Positions 1 through 8,835 of a DNA stretch of 64,000 nt are shown piece after piece. Location of the stretch: the NCBI GenBank assembly GCA_016713825.1, contig JADJOJ010000011.1, positions 186,001 to 250,000 on the forward strand, read 5' to 3'. The notes beneath the pieces are model-generated. The model saw nothing but the letters and a program-made list of their open reading frames with translations, was not told the origin of the DNA and made no database searches. Made by a program: the position numbers and the translations under genes. The DNA is from Candidatus Leptofilum gracile. GTDB lineage: Bacteria > Chloroflexota > Anaerolineae > Promineifilales > Promineifilaceae. How positions within the stretch are numbered: position 1 is the stretch's first letter; each line of letters opens with the position of its first letter.

Positions 1-86
1 AATCCAAGTAAAATCCTTGCAGGAATTATTACTTGGCTGGCCAAACTACCCACCAACCACCAGCCACTTTCAATCAGGAGATTATG

Positions 87-1163
87 ATGGAACTTGAAGT
101 TGTTGAACTGGACCCGACCACGCTTAAAACACCCCCAACCGATGATTTTGGTTTTGGCAATAAATTCTCCAACCGGATGTTTAGCCAAAAGTACAGCCCA
201 GAACGAGGCTGGCACGACGCCAAAATTGGCCCTTACGAGAATTTTAGCCTGCCGCCGTCTACGGCCGTTTTTCACTACGCTCAGGAAATATTCGAAGGCA
301 CCAAAGCGTACCGCCGCGCCGATGGGAACATTAATCTTTTTCGGCCGTGGGAAAATATGAAACGGTTCAACAACTCCGCCCGCCGCATGTCCATGGCTGT
401 GGTGGATGAAGAAGAACATCTCAGCGCCATCGTCAAGCTCATCGAGCTGGAGCATGATTGGGTGCCCAACGTAGACGGAGCCAGCCTCTACATTCGCCCC
501 ACCATGATCGCCACCGACCCGGCGCTGGGCGTACACGCCAGCAGCAGCTACCTGCACTTTGTCATCGTTGGCCCCGTAGGTGCCTACTTCAAAGAAGGGT
601 TCAATCCCGTCCCCGTTTACATTTCCGATAAGTACCGCCGGGCGGTGCGGGGCGGCGTGGGGGATGCCAAAACGGGCGGCAACTACGCCGCCAGCCTCTT
701 CGTGAGCGAAGACGCCAAGAAAAAAGGATACTCCCAGGTGCTCTGGCTAGACGCCATCGAAGGCCGCTACGTGGAAGAAGTGGGCGCGATGAATATCTGC
801 TTTGTTTACGAAGGCCAGAAAATCGTGACGCCACCGCTCACTGGCTCCATTTTGCCCGGCATCACCCGCAAATCGGTGCTGGAGCTGGGGCGCGATCTGG
901 GCTACGACGTGTCTGAAGAGCCGGTGGACGTGCACCAGATGCTGGCCGATGTGCAAAGTGGCAAAATCACCGAGGTGTTTGGCTGCGGCACGGCGGCGGT
1001 CATTGCGCCAGTGGGCAAGTTTGGCTTCCAGGATCAGGAGTACCTCATCAATGATAACCAGCCGGGGCCAGTTTCTAAACATTTGTACGATGAGCTGACT
1101 GGGATTCAGTACGGCCGTATCCCCGACCGCTTCAACTGGACCTTAACCATTGATGTGAATTAA
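87..1163 (+). CDS. ilvE: Branched-chain amino acid aminotransferase
   Basis: PLP-dependent class IV aminotransferase interconverting branched-chain amino acids and their 2-oxo acids, the last step of Val/Leu/Ile synthesis; cytosolic. The family hallmark DAKTGGNYAAS carries the PLP lysine (about residue 195), and the later EVGAMNICFV and LTGSILPGITR segments are typical of the large BCAT subfamily. About 358 residues is the usual length. The frame is open from a TTG at 33, but AGGAG at 76-80 lies six bases before the ATG at 87 (an ATG at 84 is directly adjacent), so I start here. It is followed by an inverted repeat and a terminator, so it is probably a single-gene unit or the last gene of one starting upstream of the window. 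Confidence 0.93.
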   Translation: MELEVVELDPTTLKTPPTDDFGFGNKFSNRMFSQKYSPERGWHDAKIGPYENFSLPPSTAVFHYAQEIFEGTKAYRRADGNINLFRPWENMKRFNNSARRMSMAVVDEEEHLSAIVKLIELEHDWVPNVDGASLYIRPTMIATDPALGVHASSSYLHFVIVGPVGAYFKEGFNPVPVYISDKYRRAVRGGVGDAKTGGNYAASLFVSEDAKKKGYSQVLWLDAIEGRYVEEVGAMNICFVYEGQKIVTPPLTGSILPGITRKSVLELGRDLGYDVSEEPVDVHQMLADVQSGKITEVFGCGTAAVIAPVGKFGFQDQEYLINDNQPGPVSKHLYDELTGIQYGRIPDRFNWTLTIDVN

Positions 1164-1181
1164 TTCATGCTGCGCAAACCA

Positions 1182-1244
1182 AGACTACAAAAGTCTTCCT
1201 CAGACTGGTAATTGGCTAAAATTCAGCAAAGACTTTTGTAGTCT
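1182..1244. repeat. Intergenic inverted repeat, 15-bp arms
   Basis: AGACTACAAAAGTCT (1182-1196) is perfectly complemented by AGACTTTTGTAGTCT (1230-1244) around a 33-base spacer just after the aminotransferase. There is no T-run, so it is not a classic terminator. It belongs to the class of short spacer palindromes seen throughout the window. Confidence 0.7.
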
Positions 1245-1328
1245 CCATACATTAAGCTGAATTGACACCATTTGAGAGCCATTTTGGCTCGGTTGATAGT
1301 TTCTGACGGCAAAATGGGACGATACTCG

Positions 1329-1363
1329 AAGCTGGATTCTTAATGGAGTCCAGCTTTTTATTT
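1329..1363 (+). terminator. Rho-independent terminator after ilvE
   Basis: An 8-bp perfect stem (AAGCTGGA at 1329-1336, TCCAGCTT at 1349-1356) is followed by a T-rich tract (TTTTTATTT). It separates ilvE from the downstream thiolase gene. Confidence 0.65.
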
Positions 1364-1409
1364 GCTCTTGATGGGTAATTACTCAATTACTTAGTTACTG
1401 GAGAATTGT

Positions 1410-2552
1410 ATGCGTGAAGTAGCAATCTTAGGCGTGGGGCAAACGGCCGTTCGCGAGCAGTGGGACCAATCCATCCGGCAGCTGGCCGTGACGGCAGGCC
1501 GGGCCGCCCTGCAAGATGCGGGCGTCGATCGCGTCGATGCCATCTACGTCGGCAACATGACCAGCGGCCTGCTCAACCAACAAATGCAGCTGGGCGCCCT
1601 GGTGGCCGACCACCTGAACCAGCACGGCGCAGAAGCCGTAAAAATGGAAGCTGCCTGCGGCTCTGCGGGTTCCGCCATGCGCCAGGGCTTGCTGGCCGTC
1701 GCCAGCGGCGAACTGGACGCCGTGCTCGTCATTGGCGTAGAAAAAATGACCGAGACGCCATTTACAGAAACCACCGCCGCCCTCACCACCGCCGCCGACG
1801 CCGACTACGAAATCATTCACGGCGTCACCTTTGTGGGGCTAAACGCCCTCATCATGCGGCGCTACATGCATGAATACGGCTACCAGCGGAGCGATTTTGC
1901 CCCGTTTGCCCTCAACGCCCACAGCAACGGGGCCAAAAACCCCAACGCCATGTTCCGCGAACCGATCAGCCAGCGCATTTACGACAAAGGGCGCATCGTG
2001 GCCGATCCCATCAGCCTGTTCGATGCCTCGCCCATTGGCGATGGCGCGGCGGCGCTGCTGCTGGTGCCTGCCGCCAAAGCGCCGCAGGCCGTGCGCATCG
2101 CTGGCTCTGCCTCTGCCACCGACACGCTGGCAGTGCATGACCGGCACGATTTGCTCTGGCTGAAGGCGGCGGAGCTGTCGGCGCAGCGGGCGTATGCCCA
2201 GGCGGGTGTGGTGCCTTCGGCCATCGATCTGTTTGAGCTGCACGATGCGTTTAGCGTGATGGCCGCCCTGTCGCTGGAGGCCACCGGTTTTGCCGAGCGG
2301 GGGCAGGGGGTGCGGCTGGCGCAGGAAGGGGCGATTTTCCCAGACGGCCGTATTCCCATCTGCACCATGGGCGGGTTAAAGGCACGCGGGCATCCCGTGG
2401 GCGCAACCGGGCTGTACCAACTGGCCGAAGCGACGCTGCAACTGCGCGGCGACGCCGGTGCAGCCCAACTCCCCGACGCCAAAATCGCCATGACGCAAAA
2501 CATCGGCGGCAGCGGCGCGACGATTGTGACCCATATTTTGGAACGGCCGTAA
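1410..2552 (+). CDS. Thiolase family protein (acetyl-CoA acetyltransferase-like)
   Basis: Predicted cytosolic thiolase condensing or cleaving acyl-CoA. The nucleophilic cysteine lies in EAACGSAGSA (C83), the active-site histidine in ELHDAF (H278), and the second catalytic block in GGLKARGHPVGATG (H328), ending with NIGGSGATIVTH. At 380 residues and with the HDAF block it resembles the SCP2/archaeal acetyl-CoA acetyltransferase subfamily more than FadA/AtoB. That subfamily often sits beside an HMG-CoA synthase or a DUF35 protein; neither is here, so the substrate is open. TGGAG at 1399-1403 supports the ATG at 1410. Two ACGGCCGT palindromes lie near its ends. Confidence 0.88.
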   Translation: MREVAILGVGQTAVREQWDQSIRQLAVTAGRAALQDAGVDRVDAIYVGNMTSGLLNQQMQLGALVADHLNQHGAEAVKMEAACGSAGSAMRQGLLAVASGELDAVLVIGVEKMTETPFTETTAALTTAADADYEIIHGVTFVGLNALIMRRYMHEYGYQRSDFAPFALNAHSNGAKNPNAMFREPISQRIYDKGRIVADPISLFDASPIGDGAAALLLVPAAKAPQAVRIAGSASATDTLAVHDRHDLLWLKAAELSAQRAYAQAGVVPSAIDLFELHDAFSVMAALSLEATGFAERGQGVRLAQEGAIFPDGRIPICTMGGLKARGHPVGATGLYQLAEATLQLRGDAGAAQLPDAKIAMTQNIGGSGATIVTHILERP

Positions 2553-2554
2553 GG

Positions 2555-2629
2555 TTGGTAAACCGTAATCGGTGAACAGTAATCGGTACGGGTCACCGTT
2601 CACCGATTACCGACTACGGATTACCGTTT
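2555..2629. repeat. 'CCGTAATCGGT' iterated palindrome, copy 1
   Basis: Direct copies of a unit like ACCGTAATCGGT are followed by reverse-complement copies (ACCGATTACCG), giving a long imperfect hairpin between the thiolase and the kinase gene. The same unit recurs near 10255-10285, 16563-16628 and 21510-21580. Confidence 0.8.
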
Positions 2630-2654
2630 TCTCACGAAACGTCTAACAAGCCCG

Positions 2655-2693
2655 GCGGGCAGTTAGGAAATCCTTCCTAGTTGCCCGCTTTTT
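2655..2693 (+). terminator. Rho-independent terminator after thiolase
   Basis: A near-perfect 15-bp stem (GCGGGCAGTTAGGAA / TTCCTAGTTGCCCGC, one mismatch or G-U) with a 4-base loop is followed by five T residues at 2689-2693. It ends the thiolase transcript. Confidence 0.85.
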
Positions 2694-2797
2694 GCTTCTT
2701 TTTAACAGCTAGTTGCGCAGGAATCGTTACAATATCCTTGTTAAAAAAACCACCCTCGCATTCAGTTGTGTGACCTGCGAGAAGAGAAAGGACATTT

Positions 2798-4690
2798 GTG
2801 ATACATCTCAACCGTAAGCATCATGCCCGCGTCTCACCCCGGCTCCAAACCGTTTTGCAACAAATTGTGGATGATGTGGTGAACCGCCTGGGCTGTTTGG
2901 GCGCGCTGGCCACCACGCTAGAAAACGATATGGGGCTGTATGTGCGGGCTTCGGCGTTTACGGTGCCAAACGGCCGTTTGCAACAAGTGTTTGCCCAAAG
3001 CCATGTCAATCTCGAACCCGGTCAGGCATTGATGTACCTCAACAACGCCCGCCACCGCTACAACCTGGGCGTCAGCGCCGTCAACGGCGTCAACGCCAGC
3101 TTCTCGGCTGAACCCGGTCACCAACATCTACTCTCTGAACGGCTGTATGATTTGTTACGGCCGTTAACCGACCGGGCCACCGCCGACGAAATCCAGCGCG
3201 AACTCAACATCCATCAGGTCATTGCCGTGCCGCTGGTGGTGCAAAAAGAAGTGGTTGGGGCAATCATGGCCCTGACCCAAGATAGCTTCACCAACCGGGA
3301 CGCCGAATTTTTAGAAGCGTTTGGCAATCTCGCCGCCGCCGCCATCCAAAACAACTACCGGCTCACGGCCATGGAAGCGCTAGAGCGCGTCATCCTCGGC
3401 CTGCAAGCCCGCATGACCGACGAAACCCGCGTGCTGCAAACCGTGGTCGATGCCGTGGTGCAAGAGCTAGGCTACGAAGGGGCCATGGTGGCCACGCTGG
3501 AAAACGGCAGCGCCCTGCCGGTGCGCGCCTACGCCCTGGACGATACGCCCCAAATTTTGGCCCACCTGGAAAAGAAAGCAGGCATGTCCTTGCTCAGCCC
3601 CAAATCGGTGGTTTACCTAGACCAGCCCCGCTATAAAAACAACCTCAGCGTGCGGGCGGTGAAAGGCATAGACGGCCGTCCCCAAAAATTCCTCACCTCC
3701 GACCATCTGCATGATTTGTTACGGCCGTTCATCAACAAACCCCTGGCCGATTTTGCCCAACGCATGCTCGGCATCCGTCAGGTCATCGCCGTGCCCTTTT
3801 TTATTGAGGATGAAGTGGTAGGCAACCTGTTTGTTGCCTCCCGGCGCGATCATTTCACCGCCTGGGAAACCACCCTGCTTACCACCTTTGGCCAGCAGGC
3901 GGCCGCTGGCATCCGCAACGCCCGCCTCTACCGCGAAGCAGAAGAGCAGCGCCAAATTGCCGCCCTCTTTGGCCGGATGGCCTTCAGCAGCACGGCGGCG
4001 GTGCACGGCCTGGGCAATGATCTCAGCATCATCAGCACCTACCTGCAAATGCTGCAAAACCTGGAAACGTTCTCCGCTAGTCAGAAGCAGGAAATGGCTG
4101 CCACCAACGCCCGGATGATCGAGCGCATTGATAAATCGCTTCGCTTGCTAGACAATTTGCACGAGCCGTGGCACCACACGCCAGACAAAGTGGTGCAGGT
4201 GAACGATTGCCTGATTCGGGCGGTGCGGGAGCAGTTTTCTGAATGGCGGCGGGGGGAAACGGCCGTAGCCGACACCGAATACCCCCTCACCATGCCCAAT
4301 AACCAGCCGCTGACCCTCAGCCTGAACCTGGCCAACGACCTGCCCCCCATTCACACCGCCCCAGACATGCTCACCGAAGCCGTGCGCGTCATCATCAAAA
4401 ATGGGTACGAAGCCGTCCTCGCGCAAAACCAGCCCGGCTCGCTGCACGTCGCCAGCCGCCTGCAAGCGCCCAACCGGCTGCAAATCCTCATCCGCGATAG
4501 CGGCGTAGGCATTCGCTCCGAAGATTTGCCCCACATTTTTGAGATGGGCTGGAGCACCAAAGAAGGCAGCGGCATGGGCTTTGGCCTCTTCTGGACCCGC
4601 GACTTTATCCACGGCCTGGGTGGCTCCATTTACGTAGACAGCAAACCCGGCCACGGCACCACCTTCGACATTTCCCTCCCGATTTCTTAA
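2798..4690 (+). CDS. Double-GAF sensor histidine kinase
   Basis: Soluble sensor kinase with no membrane segment. Two GAF domains (about residues 10-190 and 205-390) look like a tandem duplication, since both share LYVRA/LPVRA, RHRYN/RYKNN and IRQVIAVP blocks. A linker carries AAVHGLGNDL with the likely phospho-acceptor H403, then a HATPase_c domain (N box KNGYEAV near 534, G1 DSGVGI, G2 GMGFGLFW). GAF domains bind small ligands; which one is unknown. The start is GTG at 2798, supported by GAAAGGA at 2786-2792. No response regulator lies beside it; two lone receivers are encoded near 19 and 21 kb. The H-box differs from the HELRTPL type of the kinase at 13.8-15.1 kb. Confidence 0.88.
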   Translation: MIHLNRKHHARVSPRLQTVLQQIVDDVVNRLGCLGALATTLENDMGLYVRASAFTVPNGRLQQVFAQSHVNLEPGQALMYLNNARHRYNLGVSAVNGVNASFSAEPGHQHLLSERLYDLLRPLTDRATADEIQRELNIHQVIAVPLVVQKEVVGAIMALTQDSFTNRDAEFLEAFGNLAAAAIQNNYRLTAMEALERVILGLQARMTDETRVLQTVVDAVVQELGYEGAMVATLENGSALPVRAYALDDTPQILAHLEKKAGMSLLSPKSVVYLDQPRYKNNLSVRAVKGIDGRPQKFLTSDHLHDLLRPFINKPLADFAQRMLGIRQVIAVPFFIEDEVVGNLFVASRRDHFTAWETTLLTTFGQQAAAGIRNARLYREAEEQRQIAALFGRMAFSSTAAVHGLGNDLSIISTYLQMLQNLETFSASQKQEMAATNARMIERIDKSLRLLDNLHEPWHHTPDKVVQVNDCLIRAVREQFSEWRRGETAVADTEYPLTMPNNQPLTLSLNLANDLPPIHTAPDMLTEAVRVIIKNGYEAVLAQNQPGSLHVASRLQAPNRLQILIRDSGVGIRSEDLPHIFEMGWSTKEGSGMGFGLFWTRDFIHGLGGSIYVDSKPGHGTTFDISLPIS

Positions 4691-4731
4691 ACAAACCACA
4701 GAAAGTGCGTTAAAAACCTATAGCGATTACG

Positions 4732-4754
4732 TATACAGCCTCTCTGGCTGTATA
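4732..4754. promoter_or_regulatory. Palindrome upstream of the MerR-type gene (candidate operator)
   Basis: TATACAGCC (4732-4740) and GGCTGTATA (4746-4754) form a perfect 9-bp inverted repeat with a 5-base spacer and no T-run, about 70 bp before the regulator gene; a half-site-like AGCTGTATA follows near 4763-4771. Placement suits an autoregulatory operator, but this is an inference. Confidence 0.4.
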
Positions 4755-4785
4755 GGTACAAAAGCTGTATAAATCTGTAGATTTC

Positions 4786-4813
4786 TTGCCAGAAATGTTT
4801 AGTTTGCTATAGT
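4786..4813 (+). promoter_or_regulatory. Candidate promoter giving a leaderless MerR mRNA
   Basis: TTGCCA (4786-4791), a 16-base spacer and TATAGT (4808-4813). Transcription would begin about seven bases later, at or next to the ATG at 4821. No Shine-Dalgarno sequence precedes that ATG, which agrees with a leaderless message. Confidence 0.5.
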
Positions 4814-4820
4814 TTTTGGC

Positions 4821-5447
4821 ATGGAACCCGATTGGATCAACTTGAGCGAAGCCGCCGAACTTCTCGGCGTTCATCCTGCCACTGTACGCGCCTGGGGCGA
4901 CAAGGGCGAACTGGCGATGCAGCGCACCCCCGGCGGCCATCGCCGCTTTCGCCGGGCCGATGTGGAAGCGCGTCTGGAAACCAGCGATCGCAGCCAAAGC
5001 AGCGGCGTGCAGCTGGTGGTGCAAAACATGGTCGGCCGCGCTCGCCTGGAACTCACCGATGGCGCTCTCAACGACGAAGTGTGGTACCAGCGTCTGAACG
5101 ATGCCGCCCGGCAGCAGCTGCGCCAGATTGGCCACCAGCTCATCCACCTGTTTCAACAATACCTCACCCAGGCCACGCCGCTGCCCGCCGCCCGCGCCGA
5201 GGCCCGAACCATCGGCCAGCAGTACGAGCGGCTGGGGCGTGAAAGCGGCCTGTCGCTGGCAGAAACCACCCGCGCCTACCTTTATTTTCGCGAATTTTTG
5301 TCACAGACGGTGTACGACATGGCCGAAACGATGGGCACGCAGGGGCCGGTGCAGTGGGGGCAGATCCACCACAAAATCATCACCATTACCAACGAGGTTT
5401 TGCTCGCTTTGGTGGCGGCACACGAGGAACTGAGCAATGAACTCTGA
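4821..5447 (+). CDS. MerR-type HTH regulator with RsbRD-like C-terminal domain
   Basis: 208-residue predicted transcription regulator. Residues 5-60 form an excisionase/MerR-type winged helix (LSEAAELLGVHPATVRAWG followed by TPGGHRRFRR). The C-terminal part (about 85-205) is helical and resembles the RsbRD N-terminal / four-helix sensor family (WYQRLND, YERLGRESGLSLAETTRAYLYFRE); this match is by eye. There is no MerR-style metal site or cobalamin-binding domain, so the ligand is unknown. It overlaps the next gene by 11 bp, so the two are co-translated and it may control or sense the transporter. A palindrome and a leaderless-type promoter lie upstream. Confidence 0.8.
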   Translation: MEPDWINLSEAAELLGVHPATVRAWGDKGELAMQRTPGGHRRFRRADVEARLETSDRSQSSGVQLVVQNMVGRARLELTDGALNDEVWYQRLNDAARQQLRQIGHQLIHLFQQYLTQATPLPAARAEARTIGQQYERLGRESGLSLAETTRAYLYFREFLSQTVYDMAETMGTQGPVQWGQIHHKIITITNEVLLALVAAHEELSNEL

Positions 5448-6837
5448 GCAAAACCAGCTCTCGTTTAGCATTTGGCGTCTGCTGCGCCTGAGCAGTTTTC
5501 AGATTGGGTCGGCGATGGGGGATATCATCGTTACCAGCATTTGGAACCGGATGATGATCTCCCAGTTTGGCATTCCGGCCGCGCCGGTGAGTTTGCTGAT
5601 TGCCCTGCGCTACCTGCTTTCGCCGTTGAGTTTGTGGGCGGGGTACCGGTCGGATACACGGCCGTTTCTCGGCCTGAGGCGCACTTCCTACATCTGGCTG
5701 GGGCGGGGGCTGATGGTGCTCTCCTTGCCGCTGCTGGGCTGGAGCCTGATGCGCTTTGCCGCCGTGCATGAGTTGGGGAACAATTTTGATTTGCTAGGCT
5801 GGGTGTTGGCCGTCTTCTCCTCGCTGCTGTACGGCATCGGCACGCTCATCTCTGGCAGCCCGTACCTGGCGCTGGTGCGCGATTCTGCGCCAAAAGAGCG
5901 CCAGGGGCTGGCCATCAGCACCGCCGAAACGGTGCTCATCATCTTTTTTGCCATCGTGGGCATTACCTTCAGCTTTTGGCTTCAGGAGTACGATCCGCTT
6001 ATTTTTTGGGAAATGGTGATTACCACGATGGTGATTGGCGGCTTCTTTTGGCTCTTTTCCATTTGGGGCGTCGAGCAATCCATTCGGCGGCAAAAGGGCA
6101 TTACCCTAGAGCAAGAGCTGGCCGCCGTGACCCAGCAAAGCCAGGAAGGCAGCCTGCTGGTGACAATTCGGCGCATCTGGCAAGACAAGCGCACCCGCCG
6201 CTTTTTCCTCTTTCTGTCGCTGGCCACCTTCTCTGCCTGGGCGCAGGATGTTATTTTAGAGCCATTTGGCGCAGAGCTGTTCGATCTGCCGCTGGCGCGA
6301 ACGACGCGGTTCAACAGCTACTGGCAGGCGGCGACGGTGCTGACGCTGGTGGGCGGGGCATACCTGTGGCGCAAACGGCCGCCTGAACAGCAAAAACGGA
6401 TCACAAGCGGCGGCCTGCTGACGATGGCGCTGGGGATGGTGCTGTTGGGGGGAACGGCCGTTTTCCAGCAAGTTCACCTCATCGAAATTTCGCTGCTTAT
6501 TTTTGGCGCGGGGTTTGGCGTGTACACCTTTGGCGGCCTCAGCCTGATGGCTGTCATGTCTTCCGACAAGGAAGCGGGGGCGTATTTGGGGCTGTGGACC
6601 ATCTCTGTGGTGGTGTTCAAAGGGTTGGGCACTTTTGCCGGGGGGGCTTTGCGCGATCTGTTTTTGCTCAGCCTCAATTTGGGCGAGGGGCTGAGCTACG
6701 GGCTGATCTTTTTACTGGCGGGGGTGGGGTTGGGAACGGCCGTATTCATCCTCAGCCGCATTGATGTGTTGGGGTTTGCCCGCGAAATGGGCCGCCTCAT
6801 CAGCCGCACCGACGTACAAATCGCCAGCGCCGATTAG
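5437..6837 (+). CDS. PucC/BCH-family MFS transporter
   Basis: 466-residue polytopic membrane protein with about 12 hydrophobic segments. The N-terminus (LRLSSFQIGSAMGDIIV, NRMMISQFGIPA, YRSDTRPFLGLRRTSYIW) is characteristic of the PucC/LhaA branch of the major facilitator superfamily, known for light-harvesting complex assembly or (bacterio)chlorophyll handling in phototrophs. Non-phototrophic relatives exist with unknown cargo. No bacteriochlorophyll or reaction-centre gene is in this window, so a phototrophic role is unsupported. It begins inside the MerR-type gene (11-bp overlap), making a two-gene operon. Confidence 0.82.
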   Translation: MNSEQNQLSFSIWRLLRLSSFQIGSAMGDIIVTSIWNRMMISQFGIPAAPVSLLIALRYLLSPLSLWAGYRSDTRPFLGLRRTSYIWLGRGLMVLSLPLLGWSLMRFAAVHELGNNFDLLGWVLAVFSSLLYGIGTLISGSPYLALVRDSAPKERQGLAISTAETVLIIFFAIVGITFSFWLQEYDPLIFWEMVITTMVIGGFFWLFSIWGVEQSIRRQKGITLEQELAAVTQQSQEGSLLVTIRRIWQDKRTRRFFLFLSLATFSAWAQDVILEPFGAELFDLPLARTTRFNSYWQAATVLTLVGGAYLWRKRPPEQQKRITSGGLLTMALGMVLLGGTAVFQQVHLIEISLLIFGAGFGVYTFGGLSLMAVMSSDKEAGAYLGLWTISVVVFKGLGTFAGGALRDLFLLSLNLGEGLSYGLIFLLAGVGLGTAVFILSRIDVLGFAREMGRLISRTDVQIASAD

Positions 6838-6839
6838 AC

Positions 6840-7259
6840 TCATTCAAACCAGTTTTCCACTTTCAAATCAGAGAAATTTGCAAAATCTGCTACGTTGCGT
6901 GTCACAAGAATGAGCTCGTTGGCCACTGCGACGGCTGCAATTTGCCCATCAGGGTAAGCGGGTGGCAGCCCTTTTTGTGACAGGCGGACACGTTCCTGGG
7001 CAAACCAGGTTGCAGCCTGGGCATCATAAGGCAATATTGGAATTTGTGCGCGGATGGTGTGAAACAGATATTGCTCAAGCGCTGTGCGTCGGCGTGATTC
7101 AGCCAATCTAAGTGTGCCAAACAGCAGTTCGTGCCAGGTTGTGGACGCAATGGCAACCGTATCTTCTGCTTGTTGCAGGCGCTCCACAACGTTGGGGTTG
7201 GGTAATTTCCGCACAGGTTCAGAAAGAATATTGGTGTCCAGGAGATATTTTATTGCCAT
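6840..7259 (-). CDS. PIN-domain toxin (VapC-like)
   Basis: 139-residue PIN ribonuclease. Acidic active-site residues are visible: D8 in LLDTNILSE, E in TTWHELLFG, D in YPDGQIAAVA and the late RNVADF. VapC toxins cleave tRNA or rRNA and are neutralised by the partner. The antitoxin gene lies directly upstream on the same strand and overlaps by 10 bp, the normal antitoxin-first order. It converges with the transporter gene, leaving only two bases between the stop codons. Confidence 0.88.
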   Translation of the reverse strand: MAIKYLLDTNILSEPVRKLPNPNVVERLQQAEDTVAIASTTWHELLFGTLRLAESRRRTALEQYLFHTIRAQIPILPYDAQAATWFAQERVRLSQKGLPPAYPDGQIAAVAVANELILVTRNVADFANFSDLKVENWFE

Positions 7260-7546
7260 GGATCACTTTCTGGCGCGGGGGTGCGGTCGCGCACGTCGCC
7301 CCAAATTTCATCAGGATTTATGTCAAGCTCGGAAGTTGACCAGTTTTGCCGCCATTCCTGGTAAGCGGCCCAAAAGTTACGCGAGGGTTGATTTGCCAGC
7401 AAACGGCCGTATTCCTCAGCCGAGAGAATAACAGCCACCGGTTGGCCGTGCCGCGTTACCTGCACAGGTTGTTTACTTTCTTCTGCATCTCGAACCAAGG
7501 CAGCAAATTGGTTGCGGGCTTCGGCAATTGAATAAGTTGTTGCCAT
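7250..7546 (-). CDS. Phd/YefM-family antitoxin
   Basis: 98-residue antitoxin partner of the PIN toxin. The N-terminus (YSIAEARNQFAALVRDAE, then VQVTRHGQPVAVILSAEEY) is the Phd/YefM DNA-binding fold; the C-terminal third (WAAYQEWRQNW, DEIWGDVRD) is the variable toxin-binding tail. AGGAGT precedes the ATG closely. Antitoxins of this family normally repress their own operon together with the toxin. Confidence 0.88.
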   Translation of the reverse strand: MATTYSIAEARNQFAALVRDAEESKQPVQVTRHGQPVAVILSAEEYGRLLANQPSRNFWAAYQEWRQNWSTSELDINPDEIWGDVRDRTPAPESDPWQ

Positions 7547-7674
7547 TTCAACACTCCTTTATGGCTATTTTTATGGCTATTTTACACAGATTTTAGCGTA
7601 TATGTCAATTGGCAGGGATTTATTCATCAGGATTTTTGTAGTTGCTCCGGCCGCTTCGCAGCCCGAAGGTGGGA

Positions 7675-7711
7675 GAAAAAATCTGCGGAATCTGCAAAAT
7701 CTGTGGTTGTT
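7675..7711. repeat. 'AATCTGCG' iterated repeat, copy 1
   Basis: Three short direct units (ATCTGCGGA, ATCTGCAAA, ATCTGTGG) between the toxin-antitoxin pair and dinB. Fuller palindromic copies lie at 11408-11475, 37510-37545 and 43485-43545. Confidence 0.6.
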
Positions 7712-7719
7712 TTTTGACG

Positions 7720-8784
7720 CTAATCGAGGAAGTTGAAGCCGAGCTGGCGTACCTGGGGGGCTTCGATTTTGCTGACGCCCACGCCCAGCAGGCGCATTTT
7801 TTGGCCGGGGGGCCAATTTTCTGCCCAAATCGTTTCGGCAATGGCATAAATTGTGGCGGCATCGTCAATGCCCACCTCTAGCGAACGCTGGCGGGTAAAG
7901 GTGGTAAAGTCTGCCCAGCGGAATTTGACGGTGACGGTGTGGGCCAGCAGCTGGCGTTTTTGCAGCGATTGGGCCACCTGCGCACACATCTTTTGCAGCT
8001 GCTGGCGTAGTCGATCTGGGTCGTCCACGTCCTGGCTAAAGGTCCACTCCTGGCTGATGCTTTTGGCCAGGCCGCGCTCTGATTGCACGGAACGGCCGTC
8101 TACCCCCCGCGCTCTTTCCTTCAATTCCACCCCCAGGCTGCCAAACGCCCCTTGCAGCAGCCCCAAATCGGCCAGAGCCAGCTGCTCGCAGGTGTGGATG
8201 TTGAGGTTGGCTAATTTTTCGGCCGTGCGCGGGCCAATGCCGTGAATGGCGCGGGTGGGCAGCGGGGCCAAAAAGGCGGCTTCCGTGCCCGGGGGCACCA
8301 CGGTGAACCCCTCTGGCTTGTCGTGGTCGGAGGCGACTTTGGCGACGAGCTTGCTGCTGGCCAGCCCCACGGAGCAGGGCAAGCGGGTTTGCGCCTTCAC
8401 CGCCGCCTTGATTTCGGCCGCTTTTTCTGCGGGATTGTCCCAGTCAGACAAATCCACATACGCTTCGTCTACGCTCATCTGCTCCACAGGGCCGTAGCCG
8501 TCCAAGATTTCCATCACCTGGCGGGAGCAGTCGCGGATGCGGGGCCAGTTGGCGGGGGCGATGGTGAGGTTGGGGCAAAGGCGAACGGCCGTACTCATCG
8601 GCATGGCGGAGCGGATGCCCAATTTGCGTGCTTCGTAGCTGGCGGAGGCGACGACCCCCCGTTGATTTGGCTGGCCACCGATGGCTAACGGCCGTTCCGC
8701 ATCGTCGGGATGTTCCAAAATGTGTACGTTGACATAAAATGCATCCATGTCAATGTGTAAAATAGCGCGTGTCCAACTGCCCAT
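7720..8784 (-). CDS. dinB: DNA polymerase IV (Y family)
   Basis: Error-prone translesion polymerase. Catalytic acidic residues sit in HIDMDAFY (D12, D14) and SVDEAYVD (D106, E107); IHGIGPRTAEKL is the thumb helix-hairpin-helix, followed by the little-finger domain (KSISQEWTF, VTVKFRWADF). 354 residues is normal. The C-terminus QLGFNFLD resembles a degenerate beta-clamp binding motif. It stands alone; no LexA box was recognised in front of it. Confidence 0.93.
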   Translation of the reverse strand: MGSWTRAILHIDMDAFYVNVHILEHPDDAERPLAIGGQPNQRGVVASASYEARKLGIRSAMPMSTAVRLCPNLTIAPANWPRIRDCSRQVMEILDGYGPVEQMSVDEAYVDLSDWDNPAEKAAEIKAAVKAQTRLPCSVGLASSKLVAKVASDHDKPEGFTVVPPGTEAAFLAPLPTRAIHGIGPRTAEKLANLNIHTCEQLALADLGLLQGAFGSLGVELKERARGVDGRSVQSERGLAKSISQEWTFSQDVDDPDRLRQQLQKMCAQVAQSLQKRQLLAHTVTVKFRWADFTTFTRQRSLEVGIDDAATIYAIAETIWAENWPPGQKMRLLGVGVSKIEAPQVRQLGFNFLD

Positions 8785-8835
8785 CTAATTTTTTGCCTTG
8801 AAATTTATGGTTACCATTCTGGTTTGCGTGTTTTC

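Noticed and set aside
5437..6837. Evidence for phototrophy from the PucC-type protein
   Set aside because: The family has members in non-phototrophs and no pigment or reaction-centre gene is in the window.
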